NCBI GenBank assembly: GCA_036874045.1
Contig: JAZBRI010000004.1
Location: 3,844,001-3,908,000 of the forward strand
Direction of reading: 5' to 3'
Length of the DNA: 64,000 nucleotides
Source of the DNA: Cymodocea nodosa
Lineage: Eukaryota > Streptophyta > Magnoliopsida > Alismatales > Cymodoceaceae
Shown: positions 12,219 through 24,578 of the stretch, piece by piece
Numbering within the stretch: the stretch's first letter is position 1
Layout: each line of letters begins with the position of its first letter
Notes under the pieces: generated by a model
What the model saw: the letters and a program-made list of their open reading frames with translations, nothing else
Database searches by the model: none
Told to the model about the DNA's origin: nothing
Program-made: the position numbers and the translations under genes

Positions 12219-13293
12219 TTAGTCTTCCATCTTTTCTAAGTGAAACTTCAACCATCCTTGTCGCATTTCTTTTGGAATTGATAGAAATATTTTACTGATT
12301 TCTTGCTTTTGGAATAATTGAGTAGCTTTATATCGATCAGTCATAGATAGATCTTCAATCTCAAATATTGAAGCAATAGCTTCATCTAAAAAAGACTCAG
12401 ACTTCCTTTGCCATGCAAACATTTCCTTCTTCCATGCAAACATTTCCTTCTTACATACAAACATCTCCTTTTGTATGTGAACCATCTCTCTCATTTGTTC
12501 ATTACGTACCTCACCATTAACAGTATCTTGTTCACACAAAGTAAGAAAAACTCGTGACGTATCTTTCAAACTTTCTGCTATCATTTGTTGAGATTCTGCA
12601 TGAGGGCGTGCTCGCTTCCCCTTTTTCCTCTGCTCCAATGGAACATGTGCACTTCCTCCTAAACTAGGAGGTATGTCAGAATTGAGGTCCATTCCATCTT
12701 GTGTAATGTCTGGAGTAAATGTATTTGGAACTTGAGTGTTTGGTACAATGTCTACTTCTTCTGCCTGTCTAGACATATTTCCACTAGCCATAGTACCTTC
12801 AAAAATGAGTTGTAATTGTTCATAAATTAAACATGGTTTTCCCTTGCAGCTTTCACACTCTGGATGTGCCTACATAAAATTATAATATATATTAAGAAAA
12901 ATTCAATACAATTGGGATAATCTTAAAGTATGTAAATAAAAATCTTACCTTAATAAACTCCTTCCATATCTCTTCATCTATATCAGTATACCCTTGTATG
13001 AAATTCCATCCCCATCCACTCTGATTTGCAATTTTTGAGTAGTTACGATAAATTTGTCTCCATGTCTTTAAGCGACTTTCCACATTCTTCTTTGTAATAC
13101 ATGCATTTCTTCTATTATTGTATTTTTCAACTACTTCATCTCAAGTGCTCCCTTTTATCTTTCCATCTTGGGTTTTTTTGTTTCCCTCATTTAATACTTC
13201 TGATAAAATATCTAAAAAGAATGCATCTGCATCAGCATTCTAAGTCATATAAGTTCGTCCTCCATTACCCCGTCCTCTATCAGAAGTACTCAT
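12219..13293 (-). pseudogene. Harbinger ORF1, Myb/SANT-like DNA-binding protein, two premature stops
   Basis: Two minus-strand exons, 13293-12949 and 12869-12219, join in frame across a 79-bp GT/AG intron. The frame starts at the ATG at 13293 and ends after ...FHLEKMED. The Myb/SANT domain covers the first exon, ending in NQSGWGWNF...IWKEFIK, and continues in exon 2 with AHPECESCKG. A Lys/Arg-rich stretch (KKGKRARP) and repeated KKEMFAWK heptads follow. The first exon carries two in-frame stops, TAG at 13242-13240 and TGA at 13143-13141. Both sit where the family has Trp (MTW, STW); a sister relic in this window still has Trp at the second site (STWNEV near 19905). Apart from these two changes the frame is open, so the loss looks recent. 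In this superfamily the ORF1 product helps import the transposase into the nucleus and bind the element ends. Confidence 0.88.
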
Positions 13294-13699
13294 TTACTAC
13301 ATAAGATCAAATATTAATTAACTGCTCCGACAGAAGATTATAAGATTTACTACTACATAATATATTTTGTCAATCTACTCAATAATTGAAAATGAAAGCA
13401 AACCAATAAATATATATTAATATTAAATAGTTAATGAATTAAATAACTTATGTCAAACAATAAATGCAAAATAATATCCTATGCCAAACAGAATTATCTT
13501 ACGAATCACATCAAGAAATGGTACATGAGGGGGTAATATCCTAATATTACTTGCATCTATTTCTATTTCATCTACATGAGGGGGTAATATCCTAATATTA
13601 TTATTTTAGTTTCAAAATTACTTGCATCTTAATTAGTTTTCAACAATAATAGGTATCAATGGTACTAAACCACTACTCCCTTAGAACTAGATTACTGGT

Positions 13700-14570
13700 T
13701 TACTGGTTTACCGAGCGTGAGCGGTGCGGTGGTAGCGGCAACGACAGATGTGCGGTGGATGCGAGCGGCAGCGGCGGATGCGCGGTGGATGCGAGCGGCA
13801 GCGGCCGATGCGGTGGCAACGATGGATGGAGCGGCAGCGACCGTGATCGACTACTGCGACAGTTGCGAGTGTCAGCGACGGCTACGAGCGGTCGCGATGG
13901 CTGTGAGCGGTAGTGACGGATGTAGGGGCAACGACCGTGAGTGACGACTGCGAGCAACAACTGCGACCGATGCCACTACCGACGCAGGTGACTGTGAGCG
14001 GCTACCGGTGCCACTACCGAGATAGTGACCATGAGCGGCTACCGCGAGCAACGACTGCGAGCGATTCCACTACCGGTGCAGGCGACTGTGAGCGACCGTG
14101 AGCGGCGTGAGCGATGACTACGAGCAACTGTGAGGGACCGTGAGCGGCGTTCGCGATGACTGCGAGCGACGCCACTACCGACACAGGAGACTGCGAGCGA
14201 CCGTGAGCGACGACACAGGCAACTATGAACGACCGTGAGAAGAAGGCGCTAGGGGGCTGCACGAGACAATCGCAGGCTAGAGGGAGCAGGGACCAGCGCG
14301 GAGAGGAGTCTAGAGCAGACACGAGACTGGGCCACTACCGGCGCAGGCGCGAGAAGGAGAGAAGCTTTCGCAGGCGGCAGCAGAGGCAAACGTCGCGAGA
14401 GGGATAGAAGCTTTCATAGGCCAGAGGGAGCAGGGACCAGCGCGGAGAGGAGTCCAGAGCAGACGCGAGACCGGGCCACTACCGACGCAGGCGTGAGAAG
14501 GAGAGAAGCTTTCGCAGGCGGCAGTGAAGGCGAACGTCGCAAGAGAAGCGAGGGTCGAGGGTTTCGCGTC
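13700..14570. repeat. GC-rich repeat block inside the Harbinger element
   Basis: This block is strongly GC-rich within an AT-rich element. It consists of degenerate short repeats built on words such as GTGAGCGGC, GCGAGCGAC and CCACTACCG, plus a longer duplication: GAGCAGGGACCAGCGCGG recurs at about 14284 and 14428 (period 144). Open frames in all directions here come from base composition, not from genes. It lies upstream of both element genes, so it could serve as promoter or subterminal binding region. Confidence 0.75.
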
Positions 14571-14739
14571 TAGAGGGAGGAGAAAATTTCTAATGGTAAA
14601 GGAAATTTTTGGATTTTATACAACGGTAAAATCCGACTTTCCTTTTCATCAAGTGTAATGCACACTAACAGCATTCTGACAGAATTCAATAATTTTCATT
14701 TCCGTCAACTGAATTCCGTCAGACACTAACCCCCCCTTA

Positions 14740-16196
14740 GAGTCCAAAAGTATCTATTTTATTTATAATAACAATATTTTTACATTAATTTGAACTTAAG
14801 AAATCATTCATTGTGAGAGTACAAATGCACAGTTCTTTTTGTGATACCCAAACGTGTTATCCCTACTTCTGGTAAATCCAGTTGCTCCCCCCTTTCAATG
14901 AGCTTTGCAGATTTCCTTGAAATATATTGTTATTAATTTTATGATACCATGGGCTGGAGAAAATATTGTTGTTTCCCAATAGAAATTTTACATTTTCAGC
15001 AAGTGTTTGATTTTAATTCTGTGAACATGTATACTATACAAGTAAAAAATCTACCTAACAAGTGAAAAATATTGCTTACCCATGACCTCATAGATACATT
15101 TATGATAAGTATTTATTATAAATGTAAAAAAAAAATTTATCATTTGTTAAATTAAATGAAGAATAATAATTACATTTATTTATTTTATAAATTATAAAAA
15201 TATTTACATAATATGAATAAAAATTACATTTATCTAATGCTTGGACTCAAATAAGTAGTGACCTAGACATTATTCATATCAAATTAGATTGTACTGAGTA
15301 AAGATGTATGCGACCTAAATACAGTCTATTAGTCAATAACATAGTTTCATGAAAGATAAAAGATCTTTTAGATGATTACATAATTTAATAAATATTATAT
15401 TACATAATTTACATTTATAATTAAAAATCTACATTTAATTTTGTGATTATCCTACTTAAATATTCATGTTCACAAAATCATCTATTCAATCATCATATAA
15501 ATATTTCAAAATAATCATTCCAAAAATTAAATGTAAATATAAATTCTGTAAGGTAATTTTGTATCAAAATTTAATTTTTATTTATATTATGTATTTTTTT
15601 AAAATAATGTATGATTCATAAAATTAGGAAATAAAATTTTAATTTTAATTTAATAAATGATTATTAATATTTTCTTTTGTATTTTAAAATAACGATTTAA
15701 ATGTAGGTCATTGCTATTATGACTTAAAGATTTTGAGTTTACGAATCTCACCAACAACATGTATTTTTTAAAATTTAAACACTACCTGTGATATTCATGA
15801 AATATGGGCCTTGATATTCACACTAATATTTTCTTTTATATTTTTGGGAAACACATATGGAGTAAGTATATATTCATTTAAATTTCGTTTAAACGTTTAC
15901 AAAAACTTCGATGAATTCTTTTGAACCAGTGAACTCACACATTTGGATCTAACTGAGCTGTTAGAAGTACCTGAGTTTTTATCTACCTATGTAGATGAGT
16001 TGTTTCATATAAATAGTACATAATGTTAATTACCTTAGAAGTGATGTAATACAAAACATGTTAAACATACATTAGAGAGCTTGCTTTGACACATGGGATG
16101 ATGTCCAATACATTTGTTATGTCAAACTTTAAAAGAAAAGAATCTCCCAAGTGATGGGAGAGTAGTTCATATTGAAGAAAATAATTTTTTAGGTAA
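14740..16196. other. AT-rich intergenic stretch, nothing recognised
   Basis: Very AT-rich sequence between two Harbinger copies. No open frame of note, no RNA gene and no clear repeat boundaries are visible. The last few hundred bases may be the unrecognisable 5' part of the next Harbinger relic. Confidence 0.5.
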
Positions 16197-18530
16197 TTGT
16201 ACAACATTCTAACCAAACGACAATTAAATATATACAGTGAATATTGAATGTCATAATTGCATAGGCACCTGAAGTAATACGTCAAACAGAATTCCCCCAT
16301 GACACACCCCAAATTATCACGAATGATGGAAAGTACATGCCCTTCAAGGATGCTATAAGAGCTTTAGATGGAACTCATATTCATTGTATCATAGACAAGA
16401 CTACACATCTTATCTGTGAGTGTGATAAAGATGGAAAACAAATAACTCAAAAATGTATCAGATATTTGTGTTTTTAGCATGAGATTTATTTTTACTTCAA
16501 TTAGATAAGAAGGCATGGTACATGAGATTATTTATACAGAAAGAAAATGGAATATTCGAAAAAGTCAAAATTTCCTAAAAACATTAGTGCACATGTTGGA
16601 AATCTAAAAAGTTAGAATTCCTTAAATGGATTGATGCATGAAGAAATGTTGGAAAAGTCAAAAAAAAAAAAGGAATAGATTGTAAAATATTACTTAAAAT
16701 AGCATGTTTGATACATCACTCTTTATTTTAAAATTTTAAAAGTAAGATAATATTAATGAAATAGAAAGTACATTTGATATATTATTTTAATTTTTAAAAT
16801 TTATTCAAAAGTACAAAGAAATCATTTCGAATATTACAATATAAATAATATCAAATTTCCAACATCAATACTTAAGCAAAAATTATAACACATTCACCAT
16901 AAAATACAATCAGTATTATTCATTTTAAATTCAATTCTCTAAAAGCAGTGATGCTCACTTAACATATCAAGGAATAGTACTAGATTCATACTTCATACTT
17001 ATGAAAATAACAAGACAATTTAAATAAAACATCAAAAGATTTGCCAAAAGTAAGGATTTAATTAAAGATAATTTGAATTCAAAACCTCCTTAAGGACCTT
17101 TGAAATTTGAAAACCTTCTATAATTTCATAAATATATAGATGTTCAAAGGAATGATGACAACAACAACGACAACAATGAATGATCACAAGCAACACTCCA
17201 AGTCAAATTTACGAAGATTTTCTTTCATTATACAAAACAAAAAGTTTTACATTTTTGCATACAACTTCAAAATTTTTAAATGAGTTGCAAATTGTTGATA
17301 CTCTATTAACTCTATACAATATCATTGTCTCATTTGTTCTTAAATATCAAAAACTACCTTATCAATTTTGAAGGTAATGAAAAAATTGTAGATTTTTTAT
17401 CATGGTGTAAAACTCTTGGTTTAGAATCTTATCAACTTTAGCATAAGATTTTTTTTTGCTTAAAAAAAGAACCCTCCAAAATCAAAAAAAAATCAACCAA
17501 ATGCAAACTTTTTCTTGATTTTACGATTTTGAGAAAACAAACTATAAAACACAACAATAACAAGATTGAACACATTAGTAACCCCAAAATGATGACATGG
17601 AAAATACATCAATAACAATATTGATACTTCATTACAAAAAACACACAAAGGAAGAAAAGGGAGCTATAAAGGAAGAAAAGTGAGTACCCTACATAAAGGA
17701 AGAGTTGAGAGCTTATATCGAATTAAAGGCATTTATTGCGAATCAAAGGCAAATGTGAATGCACAATGGAAGAATTGGGAGCTTCAAGTGTGAATGATGA
17801 GTGAGAACAACGAGTGCAAATGAAGAAAGAGGCAATTTCATTCATTTGTGTGCGAGGTTTCTAGGAGAAAGGAGTGGTAACCCTCAATTTCATTCATCTG
17901 TGTGTGATGTTTCTACGAGAAAGGGGCGATTTCAAATGTTAGGGGTCAAAAAGGATTTGGCGGAAAAGAAATATTAAGTTTTTGTATCTTTAAAAGTCTC
18001 CAACATTTCTTTTCAAAAATTTCAGTGTACACTAACATCTTTTTATCAGAATTTAAAAACTTTCTTTTCTGAAGTTTCCTTTCCATGAGGTACTAACCCC
18101 TCCTAAAGTACTTAAACATGTCCTCTTAGATGGATGACATAAATTTCCTCATCCACCACCTAAGGTTAGTTGTAATATATATATATCTAAGTCTTTGAAG
18201 TAATTCTTATTGACAATGTTACGCTTAATGTTCATTATTTCACTTACACCAAATATTATCTCATTGATTTTGGATACTCTATTGTGTAAGGATTTCTTGT
18301 ACCATATAGAATTTGAAGATACCATGTTTCAAAAGATTGTAATTCACAACCTAGAAGGGTAGGAGAAAAAAAAATTCAATTATCGTCATTAAGAAATATT
18401 ATAAAACAAACATTTGGCATTTTAAAGAAGAAATGAATCATCTTGAAAATCATGCCTCTCTTCAATTATGACATACAAATTAGGATTGTCATTACTTGTG
18501 TGGTACTCTATAATTTTATTATCGACCAGA
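16197..18530 (+). pseudogene. Decayed Harbinger transposase (ALP1 clade), split by a nested insertion
   Basis: Plus-strand frames read conserved transposase pieces with several stops. The first is APEVIRQTEFPHDTPQI near 16270, then MPFKDAIRALDGTH (first catalytic Asp) near 16340-16380 and KDGKQITQKC to about 16460. After a 1.6 kb interruption the coding resumes with KFPHPPPK near 18140-18170. A probable intron follows, then KYYLIDFGYS (second Asp) near 18230 and TFGILKK...IVITCVVLYNFI up to about 18525. The frame is lost in several places, including stops within GFLVPYRI and LKKK. It is a different and older lineage than the 10.4-14.7 kb element. Confidence 0.85.
16509..18103. mobile_element. 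Nested non-autonomous Harbinger-like element with TAA duplication
   Basis: The sequence separating the two halves of the relic transposase is flanked by TAA at 16506-16508 and 18104-18106. Its right end read inwards begins GGAGGGGTTAGTACCTCATG, very similar to the terminus of the full-length element (GGGCGTGTTAGTACATAACG). The left end begins GAAGGCATGGTACATGAG, a poorer match. It has no transposase. Inside is a short duplication: ATTTCATTCATTTGTGTG recurs at about 17836 and 17887. The right boundary and the coding resumption are convincing; the left terminus is less so. Confidence 0.7.
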
Positions 18531-19855
18531 GGTCTGAAATGGTAAATGTAGATGCAAGTGATGTTGAAATAATTTAAAATCACGTTAACAGTAGAATGGT
18601 AGATGAAATTCAAATGAGACAAATTCGAGATAATATATGATATTAGATAATGGGAAATTCAGGTTAAATGTACTTGCCATTCATGTAACCGATTGTACTT
18701 ATTTGTATTATTGTGGGGCATTGCAATGCTCAAATCAAAATTTCTCCTTGAAATCTTCATCCCAATAAATTATTGTAGAACATGAGATATTTTAAATTAC
18801 ATCGCAATGAAGCATAAATGGCATGATAATTACTGTTTTGTTATTTACATATTTTGGTTTAGCTATATGTGTGTATTTATATGGGCAATATGTTCATACG
18901 TGTGTGGACAATGAGTACATTTGTATTGAACTAGCGAACATTGTTTCATTTCTAGATCAGAAGTCAATCTTATCATTGAAGTAGAGAGCTATCAAATGAG
19001 CAATACACTTAACATTGAAAAAATTCCCAAGCAATGTAATGAGATTCTAAGAAGAAGAAAAAATAAATAAAAGGAAGCTACCGACTCTTCAGAAACTTTG
19101 ATTGATAATACAAATGAATCAAGGTTATCATCATCAATCAAAAATTACCAACATCTGTTACGTGCTGATGGTTGTGTTGGACAAGCTTTAGCGTTATGGA
19201 TTTTCGTTCATTTGAAGTTTGGAAAGCCATATATTATAATAGCGTTCAGGAGCATTCCTTGGCATGGAAAACACCACTCAAAAAGTGGCATGGTTAAACA
19301 TGAGTCTTAAGATGTCTATGAAAAGTCAAGAATGTTATAATGGTTGTTCAAGTATATTAATGTTTTGTACGTTATGGAGGATCTACAAATTTTTTGATGA
19401 AGTGAACTTATGACGTATAAGCTGCTATATGTTAATGTTTTATTGTTATAACGAAGGAGCTTCCTTGTCCGTAACATTTTTACGTCCAAACTTACCTGGA
19501 CGGCGTTCAATTTTTCATACCATGGAAATTAGGAGCATAATATTGAGGTGGATTTTTGTTAGAACATTGTCGGTGAAATGTAATGATTAGACGCATACGA
19601 AGGCAGACACATAAATTAGAAATACGGATTCTAAAATGTGCTATTATAAGCATGATTTATCATCTCTAGTTTGACTTTGAATGTTTGACATTAGGCTTTA
19701 CTATTGATCTTAATTACTTATGAGATATTTTGATTATGTAAAAAATATATCTGTATAAAAAGATAAAAAACAATGCTCATGGAAAGAAAACTATATCAAT
19801 GAAAAATTTCACATTGAGTCAAAAACATGATGAAATGATCCTAACTCTTCTTTAG
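18531..19855. other. AT-rich stretch, nothing recognised
   Basis: Short open frames at 18422-18622 (minus) and 19098-19310 (plus) have no recognisable domain. The stretch probably includes unrecognisable remains of the flanking Harbinger copies. Confidence 0.45.
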
Positions 19856-22450
19856 GATGTTATTAATCAAGGAAACACCAAAACACTCAATGGCAAGATT
19901 AGAGCGAGTACATGGAATGAAGTAATCAAAGTTTACAATATTAAAACAAACGTTGGATTAGAGAGAAAAAATATTGATAGTCATTTAAATATCTAACAGT
20001 AAATGTATAAAAATTATAGTAAAATCGTTAATCAAAGTTGATGGAAATGAGACCATGTAAATGGTCATATATCTATTCTTGATAAAATATGAGAAGAATT
20101 TGTGAATGTGAATTTAATTATTATAATGTATATATTTCTTTTTTATTTTACATGTACTTTATTTTGTATTCATTATATTTCTTCTTAATTTGTAGAGTCA
20201 TCTTGAATGTGACACCTTGAAAGGAAAGTTATATATAATATATGAGTAGTTGAAATTAATTTTTTAAATAAATATTGCTGAATGAGGAACAAGTGCAATA
20301 ACTATGGACTTCTATGAGAATGAATATGTTAATTTAAATGATGACATATCTCTATTGAGTAACTTCAATAACATCACATATCCAATATCATCTAGTGATG
20401 ATATATCAACAATACCCTCACAGAAGCTGGATTCCAAAAAGAAGCAAAAGCGAGCTCATCCTCGTGAAGTATATAATGTAATGACGTTATTAGAAAATCG
20501 TTAAAAATAAAGAATATTTTTAAGTTTGTCTCAAGAAATGAGACTCACTTAGCTAAGACATAATATAAAATGAAGAATGTGGTTGTTGTTAGGCAATAAA
20601 CATTGTTATTATTATTGAATATATTATTATGAATGATGTTATTATTGGTTAATGTTGTTGATGTTGATGATATACGAAATAATGTTTTTTATTATTGAAT
20701 GTTGTTGTATATTGAATGTTAGGTATGATGTTGACGATGTTATTTAATGTCATGTATGTTAATGATGTATTAGATATTTTTATTATGTTCTAATGTAGAT
20801 CGTTATTATCATCATTTGACGTAAATGTTATTGTCGATCTCATTTTTCTTGTAGGTTTTTTTTTTACATATTACAAATGTACACAAGTGCAAACATGAAA
20901 CTTGTCTTGTTGGCTTAAATGAATTTTTTTCTGAGTAAACAAGCAATTTCTCTAACAATATTTAAATCTAATAAATTTGTTTGTTTAATTGACTACAAAT
21001 GCATAATGTCAATTGTAAAAAGTGTGCAAAAATAGGTCGAATCTATAAAGAGTGGTTGAAATCAAATACTAGGTTGCTATAGAATAAATGCAGTATTTAC
21101 TAGTAAAACTTCTTACTCCATTAAGTTACTACTTAACTCAACAAACCAAGTTTGTTAAGTTACAGATAACTCCATAGACTATTCTCATTGAATTATAAAT
21201 AAGTTAATAAGCAATTCAATAACTTCCTCTCACTATTGTTCGTTGTATAGGAATGTGCCCATCCATTGGGTGATCCTAGAGAATGTAAACAACACACTTA
21301 CTCTCTCTGAATACTACTTATATCAAATTTAATATATTTAGCATTCAAATGAATTCAAGTAATAAACAAGCAAAATATAATTTCAAAGATTTAAACTAAT
21401 TGTTTCATAATAGAGTCATATGATTTCATACTAACTAAAATAAAATAAACAAACAATATTTAACAATTACTAACCCACAATACAAACATAGAACATAATA
21501 AACACAGTGATGTAAACATAAACATATATGTTCCTTAAGGTGGATAATTTATGATGGGAAAACTCTCTATTGAAAATGTAACTACTTCAATATGTCTACT
21601 TTAATATAGACAATTTAAGAAAATGTGACAATATTTTTAATTATAATTAGACAAAATCAGAGATATGATGTAACTATTGAGCACTTTTGTCAATCTGGTT
21701 GGACAATTAATACATACTTCAATAAAATGTTGAATGCAATATTGAAAGTAGGATATAAACTATTGGCTAAGCAAGAATCATCAACTTCAACATGGATTCA
21801 GAATGATTAGTATGTTTATCCTTATTTGAAGGTAAGTTAATGTTATATTTTAATGTCTTCTTTAGCGTTAGACACATTATTATGTATATTCTTTTTTCTT
21901 TTAGAATTGCATTAGAGCAATTGATGGTACTCATGTCAAAGCTATAATTTATAATGAAAAAGCTGCATGTTGGAGGAATAGAAAAGGTGAATTATCATAA
22001 ATGTATTAATAATATGTAATTTTGATATAAAAGTTGTTTTGTTCTTAATGAATGGAAAGTATCAACAACTAATGTTTGTAATTTTCAAGATGCACTTTCT
22101 CAATGTAATGCTTTTAAGGTTTCATCAGGTATGATACTAATAAAAATAATGGAAATACTTGTGTATAGAAGAAATTGTGGAATTAATGTTTTTAACATTA
22201 TATTCAAAACTTCTTTATAAATTACATGTAAATTTTACTTGACAGATACTGGTTTTCCTAATAGGTCAGAACTTATTATACCATTTCGAGGTATAAGATA
22301 TCACTTAAATGACTATAATGTTTATAGACTTCCAATGAATGCAATTGAAAATTTTAATTATAAGCATTCACAATTAAGGATAGTAATTGAACGTATATTT
22401 GGAATAATCAAATATTGATTCTCAATTTTACGAGGTTATATGTCATTTTA
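19856..22450 (+). pseudogene. Third Harbinger relic: Myb/SANT ORF and transposase fragments
   Basis: The plus strand shows the same two-gene order as the full-length element. A Myb/SANT piece (RASTWNEVIKVYNIKT) lies near 19900-19950, and a linked Lys-rich ORF1 segment (20304-20504, SKKKQKRAHPREVYN) follows. Transposase parts are at 21625-21835 (RQNQRYDVTIEHF...IQND, stop, YVYPYLK), 21904-21990 (NCIRAIDGTHVKA, first Asp) and 22247-22440 (DTGFPNRSELIIPFRG, then LRIVIERIFGIIK). Splice positions match those of the full-length copy (GTAAG after YPYLK, TTTTAG before NCIRAID). There are several stops and frame losses. No terminal repeats were identified. Confidence 0.85.
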
Positions 22451-23258
22451 TTTTAAAACATAAGGGAATATTGTAATTAGAATGTTTTTTAGTTCAAAAT
22501 TTTATTTGAAAAGCAAACAAAATAAATTTACTTGAAGATCTTGAAAAATAATTAGAAGGAATGTTAGATGGTAATATTTAACAAACTTTTACAGATGAAA
22601 ATGCATCTTCTACTATTGGATTAAGTCAAAATTATAGAAAATAAATTGTTGATACAATATGTATCAATATTGTGAGAGATATGTGAAAGAATAGAGATAT
22701 GTAATATGTATTTTATATTGTAAATATTGTTAAAAATGACTTTATCTTGTATTATCTATGATAAATTTTGTTATTTTCTATCTTGCAAATATTGATAAAA
22801 AATATTGAATTTAATTAATTTTTAATATTTTTTAATTTATAAACAAACATATATACTTTATCTTTTATAATTTTCTATCTTACGTACAAACACACATATT
22901 TTAAAATACATCATTTTCTATTATATACACAAATAATTTAATTTTCTACTAACTTTTTTGTTAATTTTTATCATTTTTCACGGATTCTTAGACTTCTTAA
23001 AAAAAACCTCTGAAGTATAAAAGATTGAACGTCGTAATTAGAATATTATTTAATGGAAAAACTTTGTCCATGCATCTAATGATCACCCCTTCGAAGTTAC
23101 GAATCCTGCCTGCACTCACAGATCGTCAAATCTACATATGAATTAAGCGACGAAAATCTAAATTTTATTACCGCTGCATCTGCACGTGCTTCAAATAACA
23201 CCCCGATAAGAAAACTAGAAGGGACAAGCGACAGGACGACGCCAGCACATCACTTCTT
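22451..23258. other. AT-rich 3' flank of the oxidase gene
   Basis: Mostly AT-rich and without genes. On the minus strand an AATAAA is present at 23169-23164, about 90 bases past the oxidase stop codon, and is a plausible polyadenylation signal. Confidence 0.5.
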
Positions 23259-24578
23259 CTACTCCGGCGAAGCGTACCAAGTGACCGAGTCCTCGTAATC
23301 TTTGGGATTCCCCTTGGGATTATCAACGAATCTCTCCAGCTTGAAGTGACCCATGTCCAACCCCTCCACGCCACCACCGAGCACCATCCCCGCCACCACG
23401 CTGCCCACGACCGGACCCATCTTGAAGCCGTGACCGGAGAACCCACCGACGACAACCAGGTCCTTCCCGAACTCCCTCCCGACGTAGTCGATCACGAAGT
23501 CGCCGTCCGGGGTCATCGAGTACATACACGACTGCGTCGCCACGTGCTTCTCTGTCTCCACATACTCCGGCATCACCTGCTCCAGCCACGGCCTCACCTC
23601 CCTCCGCAACAGGCCCTCGTCGGTCTCCCACTCTCTCCGGTCGGGATCGCAGGGGTGGCCGCCGTGCAACGAGATCTTGACAAGGCCCGGGAAGTCCATC
23701 GACGGCGTGCCGTAAATGTATGGCTTCCCGTAGCTCGCGAACGTCGGGAACCCGCTCTCCGGTGTGAAGAGTTTGGCATGCGGTTTCTTGATTTTCCAAT
23801 AACATATGGTGATGTGGATGGGTTCGATGGGGAGGACGATGCCGGCGACGGCTTCGACGAGTTTCTTCGTCCAGGCGCCCGCCGTCACGACGCATTTCGT
23901 TCCACGGAACGTGGAGCCGTTAGCGGTGGAGACTCGAAGGCAGTTGTGCTCCTCGTCCTTGGAAATACCTGTGGCCGAAGAGTATGATGTTGTGTCAAAC
24001 CGGCCAATTTAAGGACAAATGGGTGGATTCAAACAAGTACCTGTCACTTGGACGCGATCTTTCAAGACCGCTCCGTGTTTTGAAGCAAGGCTTTGGAACA
24101 TCGCCACGGCCTTGGTGGGCTTGATCACACCACCCAGCTCGGTGGCCACCCCGATCCAACTCTCCGGCAACGTGAAAACACTCGAGAAAGCACCGGCCAC
24201 GTCGCCTGGTGCAAGAACACGAGCCGGAACGGAGCCTGACTTGCAGTTGGCGACGACGCGCTGGAGGCTACGGCTGTCTGATGGACCGATGTCGAAGTGA
24301 GGTGTGGGGATGTGCACCCGGTAACCGGCCTCCCGTTGGGCCTGTTCCCAGAGGAGGTGGCTTTTCTGGGCCATGGACGTGTAGTAATCTTCCTCGTACG
24401 TAGCCCGGATGGTCCTGGACTCGCCGTGGGACGAGCCGAGGTGGTGGAGGAAGTCGAACTGCTCAAGGAGGAGAACGGTGCGGCCGCGCTTCGCTACTTC
24501 GTAGGCAGTGCAGCTGCCCATGATGCCGCCTCCGACCAAGACGACGTCGAACATCTCCATTCCTCCTGATTCCACCAT
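23259..24578 (-). CDS. FAD-dependent sarcosine oxidase-like / amine oxidase (DAO family)
   Basis: Two minus-strand exons, 24578-24041 and 23968-23259, join across a 72-bp GT/AG intron to 415 codons, about the size of plant sarcosine oxidase-like proteins. The N-terminus holds the FAD-binding GxGxxG (GGGIMG, residues 16-21) and the ribose-binding Glu in LLLEQF (39). GSSHGESR (48-55) follows, typical of monomeric sarcosine oxidases. Cys327 in QSCMYSMTPDGDF aligns with the Cys that carries covalent flavin in the bacterial enzyme. GFSGHGFKMGP near the C-terminus completes the FAD site. The family oxidises N-methyl or cyclic amino acids (sarcosine, pipecolate) using oxygen and releases hydrogen peroxide. 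Plant members are often peroxisomal, but this C-terminus (WYASPE) is not a clear targeting tripeptide. Exons are very GC-rich. Open frames on the opposite strand are shadows. Confidence 0.93.

Larger units (their letters stand above)
10394..14736 (-). mobile_element. Full-length PIF/Harbinger DNA transposon
   Basis: The element is bounded by TTA duplications at 10391-10393 and 14737-14739, the usual PIF/Harbinger target duplication. The left terminus starts GGGCGTGTTAGTACATAACG; the right terminus read inwards starts GGGGGGGTTAGTGTCTGACG, giving imperfect terminal inverted repeats that share GTTAGT and a later ACGGAA. Inside, on the minus strand, are the two genes expected for this superfamily: a Myb/SANT-like DNA-binding ORF (13293-12219, broken by stops) and a DDE transposase (12014-10614, open and spliceable). 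A GC-rich repeat block occupies 13700-14570 next to the right end. The element sits 638 bp upstream of the TIFY-CCT start codon. About 4.34 kb is a normal length for an autonomous member. Confidence 0.92.

Noticed and set aside
13659-14407. Several 60-100 codon open frames rich in Arg, Ala, Asp and Gly
   Set aside because: They come from the GC-rich repeat block in the Harbinger element and show simple repetitive composition on both strands.
23346-24569. Long open frames on the plus strand and in other minus frames over the oxidase gene
   Set aside because: They are shadows of the GC-rich oxidase exons; only the minus frame with FAD motifs and matching splice borders makes sense.
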